Shown: positions 23,001 through 32,700 of the stretch, piece by piece | How the letters are laid out: each line of letters starts with the position of its first letter | Numbering within the stretch: the first letter of the stretch is position 1 | DNA from: Anaeramoeba flamelloides | Taxonomy: Eukaryota > Metamonada > Anaeramoebidae | Length of the DNA stretch: 64,000 nucleotides | Direction of reading: 5' to 3' | NCBI GenBank assembly: GCA_027625915.1 | Contig: JANTQA010000008.1 | Span: 4,457,501 to 4,521,500, forward strand | Program-made: the position numbers and the translations under genes | Notes under the pieces: model-generated | The model's input: the letters and a program-made list of their open reading frames with translations, nothing else | Told to the model about the DNA's origin: nothing | The model's database searches: none

Positions 23001-25067
23001 TTATGGAGCGGATCCGATTTTTGGGAGAAATGACCAGCTCTCACTTGGTTCAACAATATCTCTAATTCAAATTAGGGATTCGGGCAAACAGGTGGACTTT
23101 TAGTACCCACTCTTTAATGGAAAAAAAAAAAAAAGAATCATAGTTTTTAATTTTAAAATAAAATCAAATATTTCTTTCAAAAGATATTGTTAAATTAAAT
23201 TGAAAAACTGAGATTTTTTATCTGTTTTTGGAATATTTTTGATCATTTTCTTTTTTTCATGCTTGAGTTTTAATGTATTTTTCCTGTTTTTTTTTCGGCA
23301 AATTGTTTAAACATTTATTATTTTTTCATTCTTAATGTTCAATCAAAAATTAATTCATTTCAACTTTTTTCATTAAAAAAATAAACCCAAAAATAGGTGT
23401 TTTTTCAAAAGTCGAGAATTTTGAAAAAGGGGGGTATTCGAATCTTAATTAGTTTAATAGCTATCTTTTCTTTATGACATAAAATTATTATAACTTTGAA
23501 AAAATAATTTATAAAAGATGTATAAACTGAAATCCATTATGTAGTTTTGGCTAACTTTAATTTTTAGAATTTATTTTTTACTTGTCGTGTAACAAATGGG
23601 GTTTTATCAAAAAAGAATTCTGATTTTAAAGATATTTGAATTCTAAATGGGAAAAAATTTTCACTTCCTTTTTCTTTTCCTTTTCCTTGTCTTTTACAAA
23701 GAGAGTTTCAAAGAAATAGATTGCAATTTCTGTAAACTCTATTTATTGTGTTGATTGGACTTTTTTTATACTCTCGATTTCAAAATATTGGATAATATAT
23801 TGGTTGGAATAAGATTACTCGAATCAAGGAATCTTTACTAAACGAAAAAGGATAATGAGTTTCAATTTTATCCCATTTGAATTTTTAAGACCAATAAAAA
23901 AAAATTTTTTTTTATTGGTTCTAATTTTTCGGTGAGTTTGATCAAGAACTTAAACCGAAAGTAGACCGGCCAAAAGTAGAGTTGTTCAGAACCAATACAA
24001 TCAAAAGTATCTTTTTGATTTTTTTTTTGAAGAATAAAAAAAAAAATAAATGTGACCTACCTGATTGTGTTAATGCTAAAAGACGAAATGTTCTTGTGAT
24101 TCTAAGTGCTCTCAAAGCCCTTAGTGGGTTTGTAGGATTTGGATCTTTGCTGTCTCGATCAATAATCATACTACAATGAAAGAATTGTGTTATGAAATAA
24201 TTAGGTTAGGGTGTTCAATTTAAAAGGGAAATCTGGTTTTTAATCTTTTAATGCGAAAAACAAAAATTTTTGACTTACTTCAAGAAGAGTGGTACCAAAA
24301 TAATAAAATCGATTATTGCATAAAACGAAAAGTAATATTTGATCCTAATTCAAAGATGAAAGATTAATGTGAAAAAAAAAGCAAAATAGATTAATAAATT
24401 TGTTAATCAAGGTGGTTTTTTCAATACAAATTTGAGAGTATCGTCTTAGGTTTTACTGGAAAGTAGTCTTACTTGTCTTTTGAAACCAACAATTTTAATA
24501 AATAATCAATTACAAAAAAAATAGAAACAATTTCTTCAACACTAACAAGAGTTTGTGGGTACTCTTCAAAATAGGTTCCTATCAAAAACAAAACACAAAA
24601 AAAAACTGTGAGAGCAAATTGCAGGATCTCCTATGAAACGGTTTGAAAAGTAAAGAGAGGAAACGAGAATTTAGAAGGGGAAATTACAAGACAATTATTA
24701 AAGGTGGCTTTTAAATAAAAAGAATTTGAAAAAAAAAAAATAGAATGAAGAATTATTACCCAATTTTTCCCGGTTGCAGTATTTTCAGAGAGAAAGTTTT
24801 CACACTTATCAATTAAAGAATACCAAAATGTTTGAAGGCGATAATACAAAGGCGTTTTAGGGCTATAAATTGAAAAAAAAACAAGTATTTTAATGAGAGA
24901 ACGTGATCTTGATGCAAAGAAAAAAACGTTGAAATTACTTACATCTTTATCAAGGATTTTATCTTGCGAATAATGTACATAAACAACGGTATTCCTACCA
25001 GAAGCATCAGGAAAATAATTGTTGCAGGGTCTATAACGGCAGACGAAATCTGAATTTTTAGTTCCAT
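14034..25067 (-). CDS. Slo/BK-type (KCNMA1-like) potassium channel, 9 exons, 1166 aa
   Basis: Exons on the complement: 25067-24943, 24862-24760, 24630-24473, 24344-24279, 24170-24061, 19938-19808, 19687-19433, 16839-16471, 16217-14034 (3501 nt). Every junction is GT-AG and phase-consistent. The product has an extra N-terminal membrane helix (S0-like, residues about 12-31), S1 (77-97), S2 (103-125), S3 (132-150) and S4 (168-187) with arginines at every third position (168, 171, 174, 177, 180). S5 and the pore helix follow, then filter TVGYGD (235-240), S6 (250-266), RCK1 from about 290, an acidic linker with 12 consecutive Asp (about 794-805), and RCK2 from about 842. Slo signatures are HIVVTGSI, ANIMRTLSIKN and, near the C-terminus, YASGQIF. 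It should conduct potassium across the plasma membrane under voltage and ligand control. The Slo1 calcium bowl (a DQDDDDDP-like run in RCK2) is not visible. The least certain junction is the acceptor at 16840, which lies in purine-rich sequence but is the only AG nearby. Confidence 0.92.
20551..20835 (+). repeat. Hairpin-chain repeat (family D, copy 1)
   Basis: Lies in the 4.1 kb Slo intron. After a GC-richer leader (GTGCCGTAGAGTACCG-like) come consecutive hairpins. The first, near 20588-20665, has about 23 bp arms (AGCTTTTTTTTAATTTGAG type). The second, at 20674-20740, has perfect 25 bp arms (20674-20698 and 20716-20740; TTTTCCAGAATTCAAAAG at the edge). A third, weaker one follows. Spacers read CTAACAGCGG and CTAACGACGG. 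Related copies: 33661-34210, 45985-46550, 47388-47490. Confidence 0.75.
21560..22010 (+). repeat. Dispersed repeat E, copy 1
   Basis: Aligns with 47555-48030 (same strand) and 35410-35860 (opposite strand). Shared order: an A-rich stretch, a TTTAATTAAG.AC word, GATACTTTTGGTT, AATTTG.TAATTGA.CATGA, a T-run then GATC, AGTA..AACC.CTT, and a GG.AAAAA..GAAAA tail. No conserved frame across copies, so it is probably non-coding. It sits inside a Slo intron. Confidence 0.6.
22754..23129 (+). mobile_element. tRNA-derived SINE with intact target-site duplication
   Basis: The head (about 22757-22825) holds a degenerate A box (AAGGGCCAGTGG) and, about 45 bp on, a B box GGGTTCTATTCCC, one base from the tRNA consensus. 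A roughly 290 bp tRNA-unrelated body ends in an A-run at 23121-23134. The element is bracketed by a perfect 19 bp direct repeat, AAAAAGAATCATAGTTTTT, at 22735-22753 and 23130-23148, as expected for LINE-machinery retroposition. It is GC-richer than its surroundings and sits antisense in the long Slo intron. Confidence 0.85.
23630..23925. repeat. Palindromic repeat with perfect terminal hairpin
   Basis: GAATTCTAAATGGGAAAAAA near 23638 recurs inverted near 23870 (TATCCCATTTGAATTTTTA), forming loose arms. Immediately after, 23889-23923 is a near-perfect small hairpin: AGACCAATAAAAAAAAA against the inverse TTTTTTTTTATTGGTTCT. Related sequence lies at 25210-25450 and 38330-38400. It ends some 140 bp downstream of the donor of Slo exon 5. 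Confidence 0.5.
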
Positions 25068-25209
25068 TTCAAAATGAAAACAAAAACTATCAAGTTAAAA
25101 ATGGTTGAAAAATGATCCAGTCTTTGTTGAAATGGTATTTATTTGTAATTCCAAATTCAAAACATAAAGACAGTTTCATAACTTAGTCCAACCGATATTG
25201 TAAATTCTT

Positions 25210-25450
25210 TTTTTAAACTCCTTTATTCTGAACTAGATAAGAGGCTAAACTGGTACTTTTGAATTCTAAATAGAAAAAATTTCCACTTTTTTTTCCATTT
25301 CCTTTTTCAAACAAAGCTTGTAATAACAATCTACTTCTTTGAAAAGCGTATTTGAAAAAGAAAAATACCCAAAGGAAATGAAAATTTTTTCCCATTTAGA
25401 AGATAAGTACCAATAAAAATATATTTTTGCTCTCTATATTTAGATCCAAC
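25210..25450. repeat. Inverted repeat related to 23630-23925
   Basis: GAATTCTAAATAGAAAAAAT (about 25259) and its inverse near 25380-25400 (TTTTTTCCCATTTAGAAG) face each other. The interior words CAATCTACTTCTTTGAAA and the Phe/Lys-rich frames on the minus strand belong to the repeat rather than to a gene. Confidence 0.45.
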
Positions 25451-26009
25451 CTTTCTCCACCAAGAGAAATTTAAATATCGTGTTGTTTGTTGAAGATGTT
25501 TTTTTTGAAACAGAAAAAGCAATTTCACCCATATTTTTTTTTTTTTACTTGATGAGTTTTTGGAGAAATAATAATTTATCTTTGAATAACTATTATTCTT
25601 TTTAAAAATCTGGATCTTTGATTTAATAAGAAGTTAAATTTCAATCAAAACAATTCATAAGTTAGAAAATATGTATTTTGTTGAAAAAATTTTGAATTTC
25701 ATGGTTTGACCTAATAACGAAACAGTATTGAAATTTCCTCGATAAAAATGTGTCTCCGTCTTTGCTATACAGTCTTTTTAGGATTTATGAGTGAAAATGT
25801 GTTTTTTCGGAAAACCGAAACTTTGGTTTTATACTTTTCCTTTTAAGGTTTGGGTTTTTTTGAGATCTTAGAACTTAAGTATTTACAATATTTTAAGTTT
25901 TTAAAAGACAATATTAAGTTCCAAAATATACAAATGGTTAAAAATTTTCAAATGCTGTAGTAAAAAAACGCGTGCAGAAAATTTTAATCTTGTAATAAAA
26001 ATAAAAATC

Positions 26010-26480
26010 ATGTTTTCATATTATAGAAGACCTATACATCAAGTATCAAAGAAACCAAAAATAACCCCAAATTATATATCGTGTTGGTTTCTTAAAATTC
26101 TATTATTTAAGAAGAAATTCTAAAAATAAAGGATCAAATTGGAAAATTTATTTCAAAAAATAGAGTTAATTTTTGAGAAAATTTGAATAATCAAAAAAAA
26201 CAAAAATTTTTCAAAAAAATTGAGAATATTAGGAAAAATTGTGAACTAATTTAATTCCAAATTTGAAATTTTACTTGTAATATCAAGGGATTTACTTTCA
26301 AAAGTGAATAGAACCTAGGTAAAATATTGAGTTAGAAATTGGATGTTGCATTGGAACAAGAATAAAAAAAAAAGCAGGATTTATTTTTGAAAGATGGATT
26401 ATAGTTCTTGGGCACGAATTATTTTGATCACTATAGATTATTCTTGTAAAACAGTAATAAAAGTACTAATTTTGAAAATC
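26010..26480 (+). repeat. Dispersed repeat G, copy 2
   Basis: Same-strand match to 13040-13520, starting ATAGAAGACCTATACATC and ending near a TTTTGATCACTATAG word. It differs from copy 1 by many substitutions and small indels. Class unknown. Confidence 0.5.
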
Positions 26481-27519
26481 ATTTTTTATATATTTTTTTG
26501 CCCATTTTGACACAAAAACCAAATATTCAAAATTTATATTTAATGATTTTAATCAAAATAGAATCCAAAGTATCAAATGAAACAAAAATTTAAGTATTCC
26601 AAATCAAAAAATTGAGCTTTAATCGTTTACATTAATACAAATTGCTTTTTGTTTTTTTTGTTTGTTAGGATTTTTTTATTCATGTGAAATTGTCTTTATG
26701 ATTTTAATAATAGGTATTTATCAAGTTTGAAGAATTTCGGTTTCAGATATCTTAGGAGATCAGTGAAAAATAAGTAAAAAAATATTTGAAAAATTTTCCT
26801 TTTTCACAACACTTTTACAATAAAAATTAATTTGCTAATTTTTTACTATTTGATGATTTTTTTCTGTTGAGACAATTCAAATTCAGTTCTAAATATTAAA
26901 ATCATTTTCTCTCGAGAGAAAGTAATTCTGAATTAATTTTTTTATTTATTTATAATTTGTATTGAAGAATTAATTTAAAATGGAATAATATTTGGAATTA
27001 ACCCACTTTCAATGCGCTCAATTCCTGAATCAAGGATATGAGTTGATAAAAATTTTTAAAATACCATTTTTCCATTTTTTTTTTTAGTATTTAATTATCT
27101 CATCCAAGATCGAAATTTATAAGAAATAATTTTTAATTTTATAATGAAAATATCATCTCACAATTTTTTTCAATTGGTAAAATAAAATTAGCTAGTTAGT
27201 TTTCGTGATCTAGGTTTTTTTTTGATTGATTTTGGATTTTTTTAGGATTATTTTGTATTGTATTTGTTAAATATTTATGAAAAAGGTTTATAAAATTGAA
27301 AAAAAAATATTAAAAAAATTCTCTGAAACAATAGACTTTTTGAAAATATATAAAAAAAAATATTGATTTTTTACCTACTTAAATGATACCCTCTTTTTTA
27401 AAAAACTGGATGCTAAATTTTGTCATATTCATTTATTAATCAAAAGATTCATCTACAAATTATAAATATAAAAACTTCAAAATTTGATGTTTTTTTTTTT
27501 TTTTTATTCCAAGAAAATA

Positions 27520-28051
27520 AACTAAATTCCAAAAATTTTGAAAAAGTTTAAAATTTTAAAAGAGCATAAAAATACTTCACTTTAGATTCAATTTTGAAAT
27601 AATTTCGATTTTACTAACCATATCATTTTTTATCTTTTTTTTCCAGTTACTTAATCTGTTTGGTTAGATCTGGAAAAAAAAAAATGTTTTCATTGATTGA
27701 TAGAAGGTGAAAGTTGAGTTTGTTAAATAAAAAAAACAGATAAAATTTGTCCGTGTCATCTTATTATTTGATTGAACAATATTTCGTAGTGAAATAGAAT
27801 TCCAACAAATTTAACCAATGCGTTTTTTCGTTCAGCACGTTTCATTATTGCCAACACAATAATTTTTTTTTTTTGGATATTATATTTTTTTTCTTTGATT
27901 TGGATAAAAATGATTATTTATAAAAATAATTAATACTATTACAACTTAAATGTGGGTTTATATTGCGTTTGAAAAAATATAATATTTTTTTTTTTTTTTT
28001 TTTTTTGCCTATTTTTGATTTTGGGTGTGTCCAAATTTTTGGAATGGGGTT
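27520..28051. mobile_element. Mariner-like non-autonomous element, family B copy 2
   Basis: Flanked by TA at 27518-27519 and 28052-28053. The left end AACTAAATTCC is more worn than in copy 1; the right end (GTGTGTCCAAATTTTTGG then AATGGGGTT) is identical to copy 1. Full-length alignment with 8960-9489. No transposase frame. Confidence 0.65.
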
Positions 28052-28060
28052 TAGTAAAGC

Positions 28061-28160
28061 ATTTTGTATAAAAAAAATTCCAAAAAAAGTTCCTTAATTT
28101 AAGTTTTTTTATGCCTATATTTTTTTGAAATTTTATGTTTAAAAGGTCGAACTTAGTTTA
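28061..28160. repeat. MITE family A, half copy
   Basis: It starts ten bases beyond element B copy 2. The words TGTATAAAAAAAATTCCAAA, TTCCTTAATTTAAG and the terminal TTTAAAAGGTCGAACTTAG match the right half of family A. The left half is missing. Confidence 0.45.
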
Positions 28161-28427
28161 CTAATAGTTACAATAACATTGCAAAGTTTATCTTACTTTG
28201 AAACAAAGTTTCTCTAATAATATTTAATATTCAATAAAAAAATGAATTTTTTAATTTCTTTTATCCAATAACAAAATATGTTATTAAAAAGAATCATATC
28301 ATAATTAAATGGTAAAAGGTAAAAATCACATCAACTTCCAAGTATTTTTCTATTATTTCTTTTAAATTCTTGAAAGATTCGATATTTATATATTTTTCAA
28401 TACATACACCCATTGATATATAAGCTA

Positions 28428-29219
28428 TTTCCTAAAAAGATGCGCAATTTTATTTGAAAATACCTTTATTTAACCCAATCACCTTACAGCGTATTTATAT
28501 TTACAAAATCATTAAGAACCATTTCTTGATTATTTATACTAATTCAATTTATTGTTTTAGAATGTTATTACATAAAAAGAGGATATTAAAATTTCTGATC
28601 TCGATTTTATTTGAGATTTTTTTCGGGGTGAAAATTGCTTTGTATTATTTTCTTTTTGATTGAAAAAAATTTTTTTCAGAACTTGTTTAATCTCAAAAAA
28701 ATTTTTAATAGAATTAAAAACATATAACTATATTTTATTGTTTAAAAAATCGATTATTCCCTAGCTATATTTCCAGTTTTTTGTGAAATTGGTTGTACAC
28801 TGTTTTCTCCCAAAATAGAGAAATTATTTTTAAATTTTGTATAATATTTCAACCAGGATAATTTGAAATAAATACCAGAGTCATGTATTCAATTAATATT
28901 AATATTAAATTGAATTTCTCTTACGGATTAATCAAAAAATCCACCAATAAAAATGATTTTTTTATTAATCACGGAATGTGGAATTTTTATCTATAATCGA
29001 TAAACTTTCTATCGGGTTTTTGCTCCTCCTGTGTATTCAGGTCGTGGATAGTTTCTATTTGGTCATGAAAATGATAAATTTATTTTTTATATATATTTTC
29101 TTTATTTTTCTTCTTCTCTTTTTTTTATTTGATGATTTTTCTTTAATTACTCCTTTCTATAAATAAATAAAAATGATTTTTTATGAAATGTTAAAAAAAT
29201 CTATCTACTTTTTTGGAAA
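28428..29219. mobile_element. TA-flanked inverted-repeat element F, copy 1 (792 bp)
   Basis: Flanked by TA at 28426-28427 and 29220-29221. Ends are TTTCCTAAAAAGATG and the inverse CTTTTTTGGAAA. The interior aligns with 42856-43428 over several hundred bases (TTAAAATTTCTGATCTC, CATATAACT, GAAATTGGT.GTACA.TGTTTTCTCC). About 190 bp near 28975-29160 is present only in this copy. No conserved frame; probably a non-autonomous mariner-type element. Confidence 0.65.
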
Positions 29220-29603
29220 TACCTCACATCTACACAATTATAATTTACTTTTCAAAAAGAAAGATTAAAAAAATTATCAAATGGAAAAGTGGTTCCACTT
29301 ACAGTTTTATATATCCTAGTAAAATGAATTTTCTCTTCATAATAAACTTTTATTTTTTATTATTGAAAAAAATTTTCTAATTCTGATAAAATTCCACATA
29401 AAACTTTGGCAAACTTAACTTTAAAGTTTTAACATTAAAAAATAATAAAAATTAAATCTAATATTTTTTTAATTATAATGTAAAAACCTTTCAATATTTT
29501 TTTTTTTTTGAAAATCTATTTTTTATTAAAAAAAGAATAATTACATTTTTCACACTTCTGACCCTAACCTAACCGAACCAATAAATACAATTAATAAATA
29601 CTA

Positions 29604-29608
<5 letters not shown>

Positions 29609-29643
<35 letters not shown>
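29609..29643 (+). repeat. Poly-A run
   Basis: About 35 consecutive A on the plus strand, some 155 bp beyond the stop of the minus-strand ankyrin gene. Confidence 0.9.
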
Positions 29644-29644
<1 letters not shown>

Positions 29645-29799
29645 ATTTTTTTCTTTATTACAATTAGTTAATGTATTATTAAAACATTTTAATGACTAAT
29701 TATTTCTATAATATATAAATATAAAAATATCAACAATAAAAATATTATTAAAAACAGAAATAATAAATTAATTATTTTATGTGAAAAGCAAGATAACTT

Positions 29800-32700
29800 T
29801 TAAATAAATTCATTAAAAGAAAATGCATTTTCACAAATATTTTTGGATAAAAGGTGTATTCCATCAGATAAAGCAAGAACCAAATCCTTATCTGTCAGCA
29901 AATCAATTTTAGTAACGGAATTTAGTTGGTTGTTTTGTATTATACATACAAACTTTCCAAAAGAATTTATATTGTATTTCATTTTTAAAGTATCAAATAA
30001 TTGTTGAACATTGTTAAAATTATTAACAGTCACACCAGATTTTCGAAAATTCCTTTTCAAATTAAAATCGTTGGGATGATAAAAAACTATTAACATGCAA
30101 GGTTCATGCATAGAATCATGAATATCCGACATTTTTTTATTATTCCCCACTTTATTTTTCTCCTTATTTACAATAGTTGGGATAATTTTATTGCTTTTGG
30201 AATTTTTTTTTTTTTTCAAATAGGAATCCCAAATTTCTTTAATTTTTTTTTTTTGTCCATGGTTTAAATAGTCTAGTAAAGATTTTTCTTCGCGATTGAG
30301 TAAATAAGGCTTTGCACCATTTTTGACCAAGAATTTTGTTAAAAGGAAGTTTTTATTGTTAATACAATAGTGCAAAGCGGTTTGATCAGAATTATCTTTA
30401 ATATTAAGATTTGCACCCATTTCAATTAATAACCGAGCCAGTTTATATTTTTTTTTATGCATTGCTTGATGTAAACACGTCTTTTGGCGAATTCCATTTT
30501 GACAATTAATTAGAGAGTTTTTTTTTTTGAGCACAAGTAATAAAATTTCTGAAGCATTTACTTGATCTTTAATTTTGGTAATGAAATATAATGCAAATTT
30601 GTTTTTATTATTTAAAATATTGATATCTATTTTGTCATTTAACAGTAGAAAATTAACCACATTTACTTTTCCATTTTTTATAGCTAAATGTATTGCAGTA
30701 TTGCCATTGCTATCAACTTGGTTGATATTGCAATTAATGCTTAATACAAATTGAATCGCTTGTACACTCCCATTAATCGCTGCAGTGTGTAAAGGATAGA
30801 GACCTTCTTTGTCTGGCTTATTAATTTCAATTCCATGTCTTTTTATTAAATTTTGATAACCTTTGATAACCATTTCCCTTTTTAATTCATAACTACAACT
30901 GCCATGATTATTCTTACATTTATTATCGTTCTCATGAACTTTATATTTATCATTTTTGTTATATACCCACTTATCTTTTTTATTACCCACATCTTCATCA
31001 CTATCCTTGTCATTATCTTTATCTTTCCTCATTCTTTGACTATTTTTGTTTTTTTCAATCGTCATAGATTCGGGATTAAATAAAGTATTAAAAAAGCATA
31101 TTAATTTCTTATTATTTTTTTTTATAATATAATGAATGATATTAAAACCAAAGTTATCAAAAATATTAATTTTAGCGCCCCTTTTAATTAATAGTAAAAA
31201 AATTTTACCATCATTTGATTCTATGGCATAAAATAACGGTGTTCTATTATTGTTATCTAATAGATTTATGTCAACATCTTTTGCTGTTAATAATAAAGAA
31301 ATTATCTGGAAATTATCGGTTTCCATGGCTAAATGTAAACAGCCCTTGCCATCCTTATTTTGTATATTCAAATTAATTTTCGGATTTAAAAATAATTTGA
31401 TTAAATTTATATTTTGATTTTGGATTGCTATATGTAAAGGGATCAAGTGATCGCTATTTCGAAACTCACCATTTGCATTTTGCTCTAATAAATAACTGAC
31501 CATTTCAAAATTATTATTTATTACTGCAAAATGCAATGCAGTGTTTTTATTATCAGTTGCCTGCGCATTAATATTGGCATATTTTTCAACAAAAAATTTG
31601 AGTGCATCAAGCTTTGATAATTTGGCAGAATATAATAATGGGGTGTGCCCACCAAATAACAAATGATTATAATGGATTTTTTCCTTGATACATTCATAAA
31701 AAGTATTTAAAGTATTTAATTGATCTTTGTCAATCGCCAATAAAATTGGTGTTTTCTGTTTTTTATTTGGAGTTCGAAAAAAAAATGGATAATGATCTAA
31801 TATTAGTTTAATTATTTCTTGGCTGCAATTTAAATTAATTGCATAATGTAAAATGTTGTCGCCCTCTTCAGTGAAATCCATTGCAGCTTTTTTATCCAAT
31901 TCAAAGATCATTTTTAAAAATTTAAAGTCTTGCATCAAAATTGCATTAAATGTATTGTCAATGCCTAAAAAGGTCCGTACCTTTTTCGATTGAGAAACTT
32001 GTAAATTTAAAAAAATCTCGTTTAAAAAGCAATCTATGAAAGGCGAGAGATTTAATTTCTGAAAAGAATCATCTTTAAAACTGTCTGTCCTCTTACTTCT
32101 GTTATTCTTATTCTTATTATTCTTATTCTTCTTCTTATTATTATTACCTTTTTTTTTACGCTCCTTCTTGTTATTTTTTTTTCCCTTTTTTGAATTAGCT
32201 TTAATATCTTTTTTAACTAATTTTTTTTTGAATTTTGGGAAAATTATCGTAATAAATTCATTCGATAATTCCTCTCGAAAATTTAAGAAATCTTTGACAT
32301 TCTTCTTAATATTCCACATTGAATTATAACATTTGATATCAAAATGATAAAATCCAGGTTCAATAGTCAGCCCATGAAATACTAAACTATACGACCATGG
32401 GTAATTTGGAGGCACAGAGTGTACTTTTAAAATTTTTTTTATTTGTAGTCTTGATTTCATTAATCTTATCATTCGAACCCAATTCTCCTGTTCCAGTTGG
32501 CTATTTGGATAAACATCGATTTGGTTTGATTGTTCAATGATTCGAAAAATGAATTGTTCCCTTTCTTGCTTTTTTGAAGGATTTGTAATAGTCGTCGCAC
32601 TTGTGATGTTTAACATACTTAATGGGATGGAATGATATAATCGCCTCTTTTTTATTTTTTCATCAACAACTTTTTTTTTATTTTTTTCCACTTTCATCAA

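Larger units (their letters stand above)
25068..29799. other. Gene-free stretch with transposon relics
   Basis: This lies between the Slo start codon and the ankyrin gene stop. It holds a palindromic repeat (25210-25450), repeat G (26010-26480), mariner-like family B (27520-28051), half of a family A MITE (28061-28160), element F (28428-29219) and a poly-A run of about 35 (29609-29643). No convincing coding frame was found. The Slo promoter must lie just upstream of 25067, but no element is recognisable. Confidence 0.65.

Noticed and set aside
29559-29580. Telomere-like ACCCTAACCTAACC sequence
   Set aside because: Only two or three imperfect units, inside gene-free DNA with genes on both sides; probably chance in C/A-rich sequence.
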